Shown piece after piece: positions 20,838 to 29,353 of a DNA stretch of 64,000 nt. The stretch's first letter is position 1; every line of letters begins with the position of its first letter. Below the pieces are notes generated by a model. The model was given only the letters and a program-made list of their open reading frames with translations, made no database searches and was not told the origin of the DNA. This stretch comes from Pandoraea eparura (GTDB lineage: Bacteria > Pseudomonadota > Gammaproteobacteria > Burkholderiales > Burkholderiaceae), in the NCBI RefSeq assembly GCF_902459725.1, contig NZ_CABPSH010000002.1:372001-436000 (forward strand), written 5' to 3'. Position numbers and translations under genes: made by a program.

Positions 20838-20873
20838 TTGCAATATTTTGCAAAAAAACGACAATAATTGCAA
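20838..20873. promoter_or_regulatory. Three phased TTGCAA palindromes upstream of the dehydrogenase-like gene
   Basis: The self-palindromic hexamer TTGCAA occurs at 20838-20843, 20848-20853 and 20868-20873. The offsets are 10 and 20 bases, so all copies lie on about the same face of the helix. The first and third extend to TTGCAATA. The stretch is AT-rich and about 100 bp before the leftward gene start at 20743, as expected for an operator. Confidence 0.5.
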
Positions 20874-20954
20874 TACTACGCCCGACGAGATGCGAACGAC
20901 CTGTCGGCCGCACGGAGCCCGCCAACGCCAACCGGATGTCGACAGGAAACGATG

Positions 20955-20974
20955 AAGGGCACCGAAGTGCCCTT
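20955..20974 (-). terminator. Hairpin with UUCG-type loop after phnE
   Basis: AAGGGCAC (20955-20962) pairs with GTGCCCTT (20967-20974). Read on the minus strand the loop is TTCG, an extra-stable tetraloop. It lies about 30 bp after the phnE stop. The T tail is short, so this is a probable rather than certain terminator of phnCDE. Confidence 0.5.
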
Positions 20975-21006
20975 TGTGGTTTGCTTCGTCGGCCGTGACC
21001 GAGCGA

Positions 21007-21813
21007 TCAGATCACGTGCTTGCGCACGCGGGCCGAGAACACGTCGATGCACGTGACGACAACGATCATGATGAGCATCACGGCACACGTCTGCGCGTAC
21101 TCGAAGCTGCGGATCACCTCGTAGAGCACCACACCAATACCGCCCGCGCCCACCATGCCGACCACCGACGCCGAACGCACATTCGACTCAAAGCGATACA
21201 GCGTGTACGAGATCCACAGCGGCATGACCTGCGGCAGCACGCCGTACAGAATTTCGTCGATCGCGCGCGCCCCGGTGGCCCGCACGCCTTCGACCGGACG
21301 CGGATCGATCGCTTCGACCGCTTCGGCGAACAGCTTCGAGAGCGTGCCCGTCGTATGCACCCACAACGCCAGCACCCCGGCGAACGGGCCCAGCCCCACC
21401 GCCACGATGAAGAGCATCGCGAAGACCATCTCGTTGATCGCGCGGCAGGCATCCATCACGCGACGCACCGGCTGATACACCCACGCCGGCACCATGTTCG
21501 ACGCCGAGAGCAATCCCATCGGAATCGAGCACACCACGGCGAGCACCGTTCCCCAAACGGCGATGTGGATTGTCACGAGCATCTCGTGCACATACACGCG
21601 CCAGTCGCGAAAATCGGGCGGGAAGAAATCGTGCGCGAACTGGCGCATGTTGCCGGAATCGCGAATCAGATCGAGCGGGCGCATATCCGCGCCGCCCCAC
21701 GACCACACCAGAATCAGGAAGAACGCCCCCCAGCCGATCAACGTCAGCCACGAACGCTTGGGCGGCTCGCCGGGCAGACGGCCATTGGCAGTGAGGGATG
21801 CGCTGGAGTTCAT
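21007..21813 (-). CDS. phnE: Phosphonate ABC transporter permease
   Basis: A 268-residue inner-membrane permease of the PhnE family with about six membrane segments. The EAA coupling loop is visible as [20 protein letters not shown] near residues 155-174, and the following [13 protein letters not shown] and [15 protein letters not shown] stretches are typical of PhnE. ATG 21813 (MNSSASLT) was preferred to GTG 21825. It is third in the order phnC-phnD-phnE, separated from phnD by 163 bp. That gap is longer than expected but holds no gene. A single PhnE chain would form a homodimer in the transporter. Confidence 0.93.
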   Translation of the reverse strand: MNSSASLTANGRLPGEPPKRSWLTLIGWGAFFLILVWSWGGADMRPLDLIRDSGNMRQFAHDFFPPDFRDWRVYVHEMLVTIHIAVWGTVLAVVCSIPMGLLSASNMVPAWVYQPVRRVMDACRAINEMVFAMLFIVAVGLGPFAGVLALWVHTTGTLSKLFAEAVEAIDPRPVEGVRATGARAIDEILYGVLPQVMPLWISYTLYRFESNVRSASVVGMVGAGGIGVVLYEVIRSFEYAQTCAVMLIMIVVVTCIDVFSARVRKHVI

Positions 21814-21976
21814 GTCGTGTACCACAAGGCTTGCCGGTGCAGCATCGACCGGCGAAAAATCGAACCGCGGAAATCACGGCGGGCCAGGCAAAGCGGCCCG
21901 CCGCCATCGATCACCAGACAACGCACGCGTGCTGCCCGGTGACATCGTGTCATTGCACGCCCTGACGATCGGGCGC

Positions 21977-22954
21977 TTACTTCGTCTTGCTCATTTCCTG
22001 ATCGAGCGCGGCGAGCTTGGCGTCGATGTCGGTCAGTTGCGATTGCTTCTTGGCCGCATCGAGGTTGGCATCCGACGTGATCTGCTGCTTTTGCTTGAAC
22101 AGCTCGAGCTGGCGGATCGGCAGCAGTTGCGCGTCGGTCGAGGCACGGAAGCCGCCGTAGTTGTAGATGTTCTTCAGCACTTCCTTCTCATGCGCGTCCT
22201 TGCCATAGGCGAGGAAGAAGTCGCGAATCTTCTTCTTCGTCGCTTCCGGCAGGTCCTTGCGCCACACCAGCGGATCCGACGGAATCAGCGGCGACTTCCA
22301 GACCACCTGCACCTGCTTGGCCTTCTCCGGCTGCGTCGCCTCGAGCTTGGCAATCTCTTCGGTGTTGTTGGTCGCCACGTCGACCTGATGGTTTAGCACG
22401 GCCATGAGGTTGGCGCCGTGATTTGAGCTGCGCGCGCTCTTGAAGTACGTGCGCGGATCGATGTTGTGCTTCGCGAACACGTAGTAGCCCGGCACCAACG
22501 TGCCTGACGTCGAGGTCGGGTCGCCCAGGCCGAAGTTGATCTTCTTGCCGTTCTTGATCACGTCGTCGAGCGTCTTGTATGGGCTCGCCTTGTTCGCGAT
22601 CAACAGCGAGTAGTAGCCTTCGGTGCCATCGGCGTACATGATCTTCGCGAAGACTTCGCCTTGCGAGCGATCCACGGCTTCCATCGCGGCCTTGTTGCCC
22701 AGCCAGGCGAGCTGCACCTTGTTGAAGCGCATGCCTTCGATCACGCCGGCATAGTCGGTGGCGAAGAACGGCGTCACCTTGATGCCCGTTTGCTTCTCCA
22801 TGTCGTCGATCAGCGGCTGCCAACGCTGGCGCAGTGCCGCGCTCGAGTCGGTCGAGATAATGCCGAAGTTGATTTCCTGCGCGTGCGCGGTGGCCACGGA
22901 AGCGACCGAAGCGATCATGGCCGCGCCGGCCAGCAGGGTTTTCCAAAGTTTCAT
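21977..22954 (-). CDS. phnD: Phosphonate ABC transporter periplasmic binding protein
   Basis: A 325-residue periplasmic phosphonate-binding protein. The N-terminal 25 residues (MKLWKTLLAGAAMIASVASV then ATAHAQ) form a signal peptide with an AXA cleavage site. The mature protein shows the PhnD-type features FGIISTDSSAALRQRW, a ligand loop near FFATDYAGVIEGM, and DPTSTSGTLVPGYYVF with the conserved serine/threonine anion site. The C-terminal 40 residues are a charged helix. It delivers phosphonates to PhnC-PhnE. It begins 16 bp after phnC and is surely co-transcribed. The exact ligand preference cannot be read from sequence. Confidence 0.94.
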   Translation of the reverse strand: MKLWKTLLAGAAMIASVASVATAHAQEINFGIISTDSSAALRQRWQPLIDDMEKQTGIKVTPFFATDYAGVIEGMRFNKVQLAWLGNKAAMEAVDRSQGEVFAKIMYADGTEGYYSLLIANKASPYKTLDDVIKNGKKINFGLGDPTSTSGTLVPGYYVFAKHNIDPRTYFKSARSSNHGANLMAVLNHQVDVATNNTEEIAKLEATQPEKAKQVQVVWKSPLIPSDPLVWRKDLPEATKKKIRDFFLAYGKDAHEKEVLKNIYNYGGFRASTDAQLLPIRQLELFKQKQQITSDANLDAAKKQSQLTDIDAKLAALDQEMSKTK

Positions 22955-22970
22955 GAGAGCAAGCTCCTGG

Positions 22971-23855
22971 TCAGGTCAGGCTGAGGGACATCGAGGTGAG
23001 GAAAGCGGCTTGCGCGTCGGCCGGCTCAGGGCTGACCGCGCGCGGGGAGGCATCGGCGTGTTCGGTGTCTTCACTGTTTTCGTTGAGCAGCTCGCTCGCC
23101 TGCACGCCATAAAGGCGGCGCAGCAGGTCGGGCGTGAGCGCCGACGACGGGCCGTCATACACCACGCGCCCCTGATGCAAGGCGACGGTTCGCGCGCAAT
23201 AGCGCATGGCGACATCGACCTGGTGCAGCGAGACGACGACCGTCAGTTTGTGGTCGCGGTTCATGCGCGCGAGCATGTCCATCACCTTGCGCGCCGACTC
23301 CGGATCGAGCGACGCAATCGGTTCGTCCGCGAGAATGATCCTGGCGCCCTGCACCAGCGTGCGCGCCAACGCTGCACGCTGCTGCTGACCGCCCGAAAGC
23401 GTGCTGGCGCGCTGGAACGCCAGATCGGCGATGCCGACTTCGGCGAGCGCCGCCAGCGCCGCCTGACGCTCCGCCGGCGTGAAACGGAACAGCAGGCTGC
23501 GCCACACCGGCACGCGTGCGAGCAGGCCCGTCAGCACATTGGTGATCACCGGCATGCGGCCCACCAGGTTGAACTGCTGAAAGACGAAGCCGATGTCGCG
23601 ACGAATCTGGCGCACCTCGCGCACGATGCGGCCGTCGCGCTGAATCGGGCGACCGAGAATCTCGATGCCGCCCGGTTGCGGATCGGCGGCCACAAAGCCC
23701 GCCATGTGACGCATCAGCGTCGACTTGCCCGAGCCCGACGCCCCGATCAGGGCGACCATTTCGCCCGGCATGACGTTGAGCGCCACCTCGTCGAGCGCAC
23801 GGCGGCCGCCCCCGAAAGTCTTGGTCAGTCGCTCGATTCGAATCGCTTCGTCCAC
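22971..23855 (-). CDS. phnC: Phosphonate ABC transporter ATP-binding protein
   Basis: A 294-residue ABC ATPase with Walker [10 protein letters not shown] (about residues 36-44), Q-loop [15 protein letters not shown], signature [14 protein letters not shown], Walker [16 protein letters not shown], and the switch histidine in [15 protein letters not shown]. The phrases [12 protein letters not shown] and LHQVDVA are typical of PhnC. A 40-residue tail beyond the usual end is acidic and Ala-rich. It is the first gene of the phnCDE operon. A Pho-box-like element 145 bp upstream on its strand suggests control by phosphate limitation through PhoB. Confidence 0.94.
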   Translation of the reverse strand: MDEAIRIERLTKTFGGGRRALDEVALNVMPGEMVALIGASGSGKSTLMRHMAGFVAADPQPGGIEILGRPIQRDGRIVREVRQIRRDIGFVFQQFNLVGRMPVITNVLTGLLARVPVWRSLLFRFTPAERQAALAALAEVGIADLAFQRASTLSGGQQQRAALARTLVQGARIILADEPIASLDPESARKVMDMLARMNRDHKLTVVVSLHQVDVAMRYCARTVALHQGRVVYDGPSSALTPDLLRRLYGVQASELLNENSEDTEHADASPRAVSPEPADAQAAFLTSMSLSLT

Positions 23856-24287
23856 GGATCACCTGTCAATCGACTCGCCGGCCGGATCCGATGCTTTCCC
23901 GATAACCGCGCCCTGGAGAGGGAGCGCGTCGCCCGCATCGCTCGACTAGCTGTTTTGTGGCAATTTGTGCCAAAAGTGATCGCAGTCTAGAAAGCGGCGA
24001 TGACAAGACGGTGACAATCGAAGCGCTTTTTGATGGACGTCGAAAACGCTTATCGGGTCAATGAGTTGACAACGCTTTCGGCGCGCCGGCACGCACCGAC
24101 GCGCCGGCCCCGAAGCCGCGCCAGGTGAGGTGCGACATCATCGGCCTCGGGGACGAGCGCCGATGTTGTCTACATATTTCCGGGGGAGGTGCCGCTTCGA
24201 CAATCCGAGCAGCGAGCGAAGACGATCGTGTGACCACGAACACACGCCCCTGTCGAGCACAGGCACAGGCAGGGGGCACGGACGCGA
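23856..24287. other. Intergenic region upstream of phnC
   Basis: There are 432 bases without a gene. They hold the phnC promoter region with its Pho-box candidate (24000-24017). A short inverted repeat TGGCA (23958-23962) and TGCCA (23968-23972) lies in the probable 5' leader. No convincing terminator follows the flavoprotein gene that ends at 24288. Confidence 0.5.
24000..24017 (-). promoter_or_regulatory. Candidate Pho box of the phnCDE operon
   Basis: On the minus strand TTGTCAC, four bases, TTGTCAT form two CTGTCAT-like repeats with an exact 11-bp period, the PhoB half-site spacing. The repeats point toward phnC. Ten bases further downstream stands TAGACT, a 4/6 match to the -10 consensus, which is the usual layout for PhoB-activated promoters that lack a -35 box. 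Confidence 0.6.
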
Positions 24288-25526
24288 TCAACAACGGAAT
24301 CGATCGGCACGGAACGGATGGGGATCCGCGATCGGATCCGCCCCGACCATCATCTCGGCGAGCAAACGCCCGGTGATGGGGCCGAGTGTCAATCCATGAT
24401 GCGCGTGTCCGAACGCAAACCACAAGTTCCTGTGCCGATTCGCGGGCCCGATCACAGGCATCATGTCCGGCGTGCACGGACGACAGCCGAGCCAAGGTTG
24501 CGCGTCCAGCCGCTGGCCCAGCGGAAACACCTCGCGCGCGAAAGGCTCGATGGCATCGAGTTGCACGGGCGTGGGGGGCGCGTCGCGGCAAGCGAGTTCG
24601 GCCCCTGTCGTGAGGCGAATGCCGCGCGTCATGGGCGTCATCATGTAGCCGACCTCGGCATCGAGCACCGGCTGCTTCAGGCGCGCGCCTTCCCGCGCGG
24701 CGTAATGCATGTGATAACCGCGCTTGACCGCCAGCGGCAGTCGATAGCCCAGCCGTGCCGTGACGACATCCGACCACGGGCCCAGCGCGACTACGGCGGA
24801 ATGCGCATCGATGCGGCCTGCCTCGGTGTCGACACCCCACTCCGGCGCGAGCGTCGTCGCGTCACCGATGAAGATTCGTCCGCCCAGCGTTTCGAAGTAG
24901 CGTGCATAGGCGGTGACCAGCGCATTGGGATCGCTCACGGAGTCCGCATCGGTGTAGCGCAGTGCGCCAATCAGCGCGGGCCCCAGCGACGGCTCGTCGC
25001 GCCGCAGTTGCCCGGCATCGAGCGACTCGAAGGCGACGCCATACTCGGATCGCCATTGCTCCGCCACGCGCAACTCCGCTTCCTGCTTGCGCGCGCTGCG
25101 AAACGCCTTGAGCCAGCCGCCCTTGCGCAGCAGTGCCTGAGCCCCCGAGGCCTCGACCAATGCGCGATGCTCGTCGACGCAATGCTCGATCAACGTCGAG
25201 TACGAGCGGGCGATGGCCGCGTGACGGTCCGCGCGCGAGTGATACCAATACCGGCACAAGAAAGGAAGCACCTTCGGCATGGCGCGCGCGTGATAGCGTA
25301 CGTCGGGCGAGCGATTGCGCGCATAACGCATGAGCGTGGCGAGATCGCGGGGAAGCGCATAAGGATAGACACCCTCGCGCTGGATCAGCCCGGCATTGCC
25401 GAACGACGTCTCGTTGCCCGGCGCCTTGCGGTCGACCAGCGCGACGGCGAGCCCACGCTGCTGCAGGTGCACGGCGACGCAGACGCCGACCATGCCCCCA
25501 CCGAGGACGAGCGTATCGAATTTCAT
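24288..25526 (-). CDS. DadA-like FAD-dependent D-amino-acid dehydrogenase/oxidoreductase
   Basis: A 412-residue flavoprotein of the DAO superfamily. The N-terminal FAD motif DTLVLGGGMVGVCVAVHL (residues 4-21) is followed by GNETSFGNAGLIQ, the loop typical of DadA-type enzymes. The C-terminal FAD contact is RPCTPDMMPVIGPANRHRNL then GHAHHGLTLGP. Members oxidise D-amino acids to imino acids and pass electrons to the respiratory chain. ATG 25526 (MKFDTLVLGG) was preferred to a start six codons earlier. It follows a Rid-family gene by 10 bp, which fits detoxification or hydrolysis of its imine product. It could instead act on another amine. It does not look like the shorter phosphonate-specific flavoproteins. 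Confidence 0.85.
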   Translation of the reverse strand: MKFDTLVLGGGMVGVCVAVHLQQRGLAVALVDRKAPGNETSFGNAGLIQREGVYPYALPRDLATLMRYARNRSPDVRYHARAMPKVLPFLCRYWYHSRADRHAAIARSYSTLIEHCVDEHRALVEASGAQALLRKGGWLKAFRSARKQEAELRVAEQWRSEYGVAFESLDAGQLRRDEPSLGPALIGALRYTDADSVSDPNALVTAYARYFETLGGRIFIGDATTLAPEWGVDTEAGRIDAHSAVVALGPWSDVVTARLGYRLPLAVKRGYHMHYAAREGARLKQPVLDAEVGYMMTPMTRGIRLTTGAELACRDAPPTPVQLDAIEPFAREVFPLGQRLDAQPWLGCRPCTPDMMPVIGPANRHRNLWFAFGHAHHGLTLGPITGRLLAEMMVGADPIADPHPFRADRFRC

Positions 25527-25536
25527 GACGGTCACG

Positions 25537-25890
25537 TCACGCAAGCGCGGTCACGGCGACTTCGACATCCAGCCCGGATTTCATCAGCAAGGCCTGCACG
25601 CAGGCGCGTGTCGGCGCATGGCCCGAGGGCACCCATGCCTCCCATGCCGCGTTGAATTCGTCAAAGTGCTTCGGGTCGCTGAGCCAGATGTTCGCGGTGA
25701 CAAGGCGCGTCTTGTCGATCCCCGCTGCGGCGAGCAGCGCGTCGATGCGCGTCAGCACTTCGTTGGTTTGCACGGTGATCGAAGCGCCGGCCGTGTCGGG
25801 GACTTGTCCCGCCAGGTAGACGACGCCATTCGCGACGACGATCTGGCTCATGCGCGCGTTGGTTTGCAATCTTGTGATTTCATTGGACAT
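25537..25890 (-). CDS. Rid-family (YjgF) imine deaminase paralogue
   Basis: A 117-residue Rid-family protein starting at 25890 (MSNEITRLQTNARMSQIV). It has VYLAGQVPDTAGASI near residues 24-38, a VTANIWLSDPKHFDEFNAAW core, and the conserved arginine in HAPTRACVQALL near residue 98. The block is about 115 residues, at the short end of the family and close to the Rid4-7 type groups often linked to flavin amino-acid oxidases. It lies between the remnant gene (16 bp upstream) and the flavoprotein (10 bp downstream), so the three are one transcription unit. Confidence 0.9.
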   Translation of the reverse strand: MSNEITRLQTNARMSQIVVANGVVYLAGQVPDTAGASITVQTNEVLTRIDALLAAAGIDKTRLVTANIWLSDPKHFDEFNAAWEAWVPSGHAPTRACVQALLMKSGLDVEVAVTALA

Positions 25891-25906
25891 GACAGGCTCT
25901 CTGGCG

Positions 25907-26395
25907 TTAAACGGATGACATTCCGGATGGATTCTCGCTCGCCGAATCGAAGATCGGCGGATGGGTGACGATTGACTTGAGCGCCGGGTTCGCCTGCGCA
26001 AGCGTCACCAGATCGGGGCGTGGCAACGCCGTGAAGCCGGGCGCGTCGATATCGTAGGCGAGCGGGTCGCCGGATGAGAAGCCAGCCGTCGCCGCGAGTT
26101 GCAGCGCGGCTTCCTCGACATCGCGCCCCATTGGACCGACAACGGAAATGGGCATCCATCCGAGCAGGCGCCGTGCGTTGGGCACCAGCCCCGGCGACGG
26201 TCTGAAGCCGAAGACGCCGATCGACAACAAGAACTGGTTCACAGGCGATGCCGACGGGAAGAAAAGCTGCCCGATCTGAATCGCAAAGACGCTGTAAATC
26301 GTGAAGTCGTAAAACGCCAATGCCGTACCCAGCGTCGTCGCAGCGATGACTTTGGGCCTCGATAACCCAGCTTTTTCCATGGCAAGCGTTAACAC
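25907..26395 (-). pseudogene. Chimeric remnant: MFS (MHS-type) transporter N-terminus fused in frame to an amidase fragment
   Basis: An open frame of 162 codons that does not make a sensible single protein. Residues 1 to about 64 resemble the start of a metabolite:H+ symporter (MHS-type MFS), with TTLGTALAFYDFTIYSVFA and IGQLFFPSASPVNQFLL. At about residue 65 (near 26203) the sequence changes abruptly to an amidase-signature-family segment, RPSPGLVPNARRLLGW then GPMGRDVEEAALQLAATAG and GDPLAYDIDAPGF. After about residue 130 the tail is not recognised. I infer a deletion that joined two genes of a former transporter-amidase-Rid-flavoprotein operon. The frame is still open and may be translated, but one transport helix pair alone is unlikely to work. 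Confidence 0.65.
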
Positions 26396-26432
26396 GGCGA
26401 CGGCTCCTTCAGGATCGATTCTGCATGCGAGT

Positions 26433-26470
26433 TATCATATATGAGAAAAATATAATTCTCGTATACGATA
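26433..26470. promoter_or_regulatory. Double palindromic operator between the remnant operon and the XRE-cupin regulator
   Basis: Two perfect 10-bp palindromes, TCATATATGA (26435-26444) and TCGTATACGA (26459-26468), have centres 24 bp apart. Together they form a larger inverted repeat with 15-bp arms (26433-26447 and 26456-26470) matching at 13 of 15 positions. The site lies 30 bp before the XRE-cupin start and 38 bp before the divergent remnant gene, so one regulator could control both directions. Confidence 0.65.
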
Positions 26471-26500
26471 AAACCCGTAGTTCGATAAGAGAGACCGAGG

Positions 26501-27145
26501 ATGGCCAGATCCCCCGCGCGCAAGGCGCTCGCCCCCGCCGAGTCGTTGCCGCAATTCGATCGCAAGGCGATTGGCGCGCGACTGCGCGACGCGCGTAAAG
26601 CGAAAAAATTGACGTTGATGAATTTGTCGTCGCGCTCCGGCATCGCCGTGTCGACCATCTCGAAGGCCGAGCGTGGCGACATCGCACTGACGTACGACAA
26701 GTTCGCGGCGCTAGCCCAGGCGCTGGAAGTCGGCTTCGACGCGCTGTTCGAACGTGCGCCGCTCGAGGCGACGAGCCCGCTTGTGCCGACCTTCACGGCA
26801 TCGGACCATCAAATGGTCTACGACACGCCCAACTACGAATATCGCATGCTCGCCAACGAGCTGACGGGCAAGCGCATGGTGCCGATGCGCGGCCTGGTAC
26901 GGGCACGCAAGCTCTCCGACTTCCCCGACTACATTCGCCACAGCGGCGAAGAGTTCGTGTTTCTGCTCAAGGGGTCGCTCGAACTGCGGTTCGAGACCGG
27001 CGCGACGTTCCAACTGAAGCCGGGCGACAGTCTGTACTTCGACAGCTCGGTTGGCCACGTGTACCTGAGCACCGGGAAGCAACCGGCGGAGGTACTGGTG
27101 TGCTGTGTGGGCGCGCACGCCCATCGGCCCGTCGACGCGATGTGA
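26501..27145 (+). CDS. XRE-family regulator with C-terminal cupin domain
   Basis: A 214-residue regulator. After a basic N-terminus it has an XRE helix-turn-helix at about residues 26-82 (GARLRDARKAKKLTLMNLSS then GIAVSTISKAERG). A cupin fold follows at about residues 130-205, with HSGEEFVFLLKGSLELRF and PGDSLYFDSSVGHVYLS. XRE-cupin proteins usually sense small metabolites and control adjacent amino-acid or amine catabolic genes. Its ATG follows a GAGGATGG-type ribosome region directly. The double palindrome just upstream is the likely operator for itself and for the divergent Rid-flavoprotein operon. Confidence 0.9.
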   Translation: MARSPARKALAPAESLPQFDRKAIGARLRDARKAKKLTLMNLSSRSGIAVSTISKAERGDIALTYDKFAALAQALEVGFDALFERAPLEATSPLVPTFTASDHQMVYDTPNYEYRMLANELTGKRMVPMRGLVRARKLSDFPDYIRHSGEEFVFLLKGSLELRFETGATFQLKPGDSLYFDSSVGHVYLSTGKQPAEVLVCCVGAHAHRPVDAM

Positions 27146-27155
27146 GCGTGCCCGG

Positions 27156-27911
27156 TCACGCGATAAGGAGTTCCGGGCCGCGCGCGCGCAATTGCGCCAG
27201 CATGCTCTTGTGCGGCGCGGCGTCGCTGATGAGATAACGGGCCGCTTCGAAATGGCGGATACGCACGGGCGTCACACGACCGAACTTGGTATGGTCCGCC
27301 ACCACGGCCGCGATGTTCGCGCACAGCAACATACGCGCCCGAAGCTCGGCGGCCGCGCGGTTGAAGTCGGTGATGCCACCGTCCTCGGTCACGCCGCCCA
27401 CGCCGATGAACGCAAAGTCGGCATGGTATTGCGAGATCTGGTTGATGGCGTCCCAGCCCTGCACGGCGTCTTCGTTGTCCTGCAACTCGCCGCCGAGCAA
27501 CGTCACCTGGTTATCGTGATGACGGCCCAGCAGCCGCGCGATCTGCCAGTCGTTCGTGTAGATGCGCAACCGGTGCTTGGCAAGCAGCGCCTGCGCTACC
27601 GCCCGTGTCGTCGTGCCGTAGTCGATGATCACCGACGCCCCATCGGGCACCAGTTCCGCCGCGCGCATGCCGATGGCGCGCTTGCCCACGGCGTTCACGT
27701 TCTCGCGCAGCGTCCAGTCGGGCTCGCTGCGGTCGGCGGCCAGCGCGCCGCCGTGCGTCATAAGCAGCAACCCTCGCGCGGCAAGCGTGTTGAGGTCGCG
27801 ACGCACGGTCTCTCGCGAGACGCCCAGCTCACGCACCAGATCGCTGATCGCGAGCGCCCCGGTTTTGGCAAGTTGTTCAAGCACGTACTGTTGGCGTTGT
27901 TCGGCAAGCAT
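27156..27911 (-). CDS. DeoR/GlpR-family transcriptional regulator
   Basis: A 251-residue regulator. The N-terminal DeoR winged helix is complete (MLAEQRQQYVLEQLAKTGA then VSRETVRRDLNTLAARGLL). The sugar-phosphate-binding C-terminal domain runs from about residue 75 to 230 and shows IIDYGTTTRAVAQAL, a VTLLGGEL strand, FIGVGGVTEDGGITDF, and ADHTKFGRVTP near the end. These are the standard DeoRC motifs. It converges on the XRE-cupin gene with only a 10-bp gap. Its target genes are not evident: the adjacent LysE-type exporter is the closest candidate on the same strand. Confidence 0.9.
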   Translation of the reverse strand: MLAEQRQQYVLEQLAKTGALAISDLVRELGVSRETVRRDLNTLAARGLLLMTHGGALAADRSEPDWTLRENVNAVGKRAIGMRAAELVPDGASVIIDYGTTTRAVAQALLAKHRLRIYTNDWQIARLLGRHHDNQVTLLGGELQDNEDAVQGWDAINQISQYHADFAFIGVGGVTEDGGITDFNRAAAELRARMLLCANIAAVVADHTKFGRVTPVRIRHFEAARYLISDAAPHKSMLAQLRARGPELLIA

Positions 27912-27994
27912 GATCTGGCAATGTCGGTTGGACTACGAATTCTTGAGAGGCATCGGTGCGGCCGATGCCGGCCATGCCGGTGCGCGGATGTGCC

Positions 27995-28609
27995 CTACGC
28001 CTGAAACGCGACACGCAGGCCCAGGCCGATGAAGATGGCGCCGGCGGCACGGTCGAGCCAGCGCCCTGTACCGGGGCGTCGCTTGAGCCACGTACCCAGC
28101 ACGCCCGCAAACCATCCGTATGCGCTGAACACGACAATCGTCTGCGCCATGAACACGAGGCCGAGCAACAGCATCTGCGCGCCGGGATGGGCGGTGTCGG
28201 CGCTCACGAACTGCGGCAGGAACACCAGGAAGAACAACGTGACCTTGGGATTGAGCATGTTCGCCAGCACGCTTTGGCGGAAGACGGCCGAGAGCGGTTG
28301 CGGTGCGGCCTCGTTGGCCAGCGCCAGGGCACCGCGCGCGCGCAACGCCTTGATGCCGATCCAGATCAGATAGGCCGCCCCCGCCAGCTTGATCCCCTCG
28401 AAGGCCCACGGCGACGAACGCAGCACGGCGGCCAGGCCGACTGCGGCGACGCTCGTGTGGAAAAGGCAACCGGACGTAAACCCCGCGGCCGCGGCCAGTC
28501 CCGCGCGGCGGCCCTGCGCAATGCCTCGCGCGATGACCTGCATGTTGTCCGGCCCCGGGGCAAGCGTGATCGCCACCGAGGTCAGCAGGAACAGCCAGAG
28601 ATTGGGCAT
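27995..28609 (-). CDS. LysE/RhtB-family amino-acid exporter
   Basis: A 204-residue inner-membrane protein with six predicted membrane helices. The family signature APGPDNMQVIARGIAQGRRAG is split across residues 16-36, and LANMLNPKVTLFFLVFLPQF near residues 108-127 is also diagnostic. RhtB-type members export homoserine, threonine or other amino acids. ATG 28609 (MPNLWLFLLTS) opens straight into the first helix. It lies 83 bp upstream of the DeoR gene and 84 bp downstream of apt, all on the minus strand. The substrate is unknown. Confidence 0.9.
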   Translation of the reverse strand: MPNLWLFLLTSVAITLAPGPDNMQVIARGIAQGRRAGLAAAAGFTSGCLFHTSVAAVGLAAVLRSSPWAFEGIKLAGAAYLIWIGIKALRARGALALANEAAPQPLSAVFRQSVLANMLNPKVTLFFLVFLPQFVSADTAHPGAQMLLLGLVFMAQTIVVFSAYGWFAGVLGTWLKRRPGTGRWLDRAAGAIFIGLGLRVAFQA

Positions 28610-28693
28610 CGGCACGTCCGGGGTCGGGTGATGAGAGAGAAGACAGCGATGGAGCGACGCCAACGCGCCCGCTCAGGTCATCGGGTTCAGTGT

Positions 28694-29245
28694 TCAGTGG
28701 CCTTCGAATGAGCACAGCAGGAAGAGCGGCAATCCGGCCTCGCGAATCAGACGCGAGCCGCCCAGCTCCGGCAGGTCGACGATGGCCGCCCCTTCGATGA
28801 CGGTCGCTCCCAGGCGCTCGAGCAGCTTCTTGCCGGCGAGCATCGTGCCGCCCGTGGCGACCAGATCGTCGATGAGCAGCACGCGGTCGCCCGGGCCGCA
28901 GGCATCGGCATGGATCTCGACCGTCGCACTGCCGTATTCCAGTTCGTACTCCTCCGCGACCGTCTGATACGGCAGCTTGCCCTTCTTCCGAATGGGGATG
29001 AAGCCGATGTTCAATTCATAGGCGAGGATCGAACCGAGAATGAAGCCGCGCGCGTCGAGACCCGCGATGTAATCGGGACGCTGCGTCATGTAGCGGTGCA
29101 CGAACACATCGATGAGCACCCGCAAGGTGCGCGGGTTCTTGAGCAACGGGGTGATGTCGCGAAACTGCACGCCCGGCGCAGGCCAGTCCGGCACGGTGCG
29201 AATCTGGCTCTTGATATAGGCGGCAGGGGACTCGTCGATCTGCAC
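28694..29245 (-). CDS. apt: Adenine phosphoribosyltransferase
   Basis: A 183-residue salvage enzyme that forms AMP from adenine and phosphoribosyl pyrophosphate. The PRPP-binding motif [17 protein letters not shown] lies near residues 122-138, and the flexible loop region [20 protein letters not shown] is intact. The GTG start at 29245 has AAGAAGGA five to seven bases upstream and gives the length of the E. coli enzyme. Another GTG at 29278 lacks such a site. The gene is separated from the Kef-type antiporter upstream by a 13-bp tandem array. Confidence 0.94.
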   Translation of the reverse strand: MQIDESPAAYIKSQIRTVPDWPAPGVQFRDITPLLKNPRTLRVLIDVFVHRYMTQRPDYIAGLDARGFILGSILAYELNIGFIPIRKKGKLPYQTVAEEYELEYGSATVEIHADACGPGDRVLLIDDLVATGGTMLAGKKLLERLGATVIEGAAIVDLPELGGSRLIREAGLPLFLLCSFEGH

Positions 29246-29353
29246 GGGGATCCTTCTTGGAATACTGAGGGGAAACACGCCACATTATGCCAAAAATCGC
29301 CCGCCGCCCCGCGACCGAGCGGGCGGCGCCGCCCGGCGCACGACGTACGCCCG

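Noticed and set aside
24288-25526. Assigning the flavoprotein to a phosphonate-specific amine oxidase
   Set aside because: Length and motifs fit DadA-like amino-acid dehydrogenases better, and its operon partners (Rid, XRE-cupin regulator) point to amino-acid metabolism.
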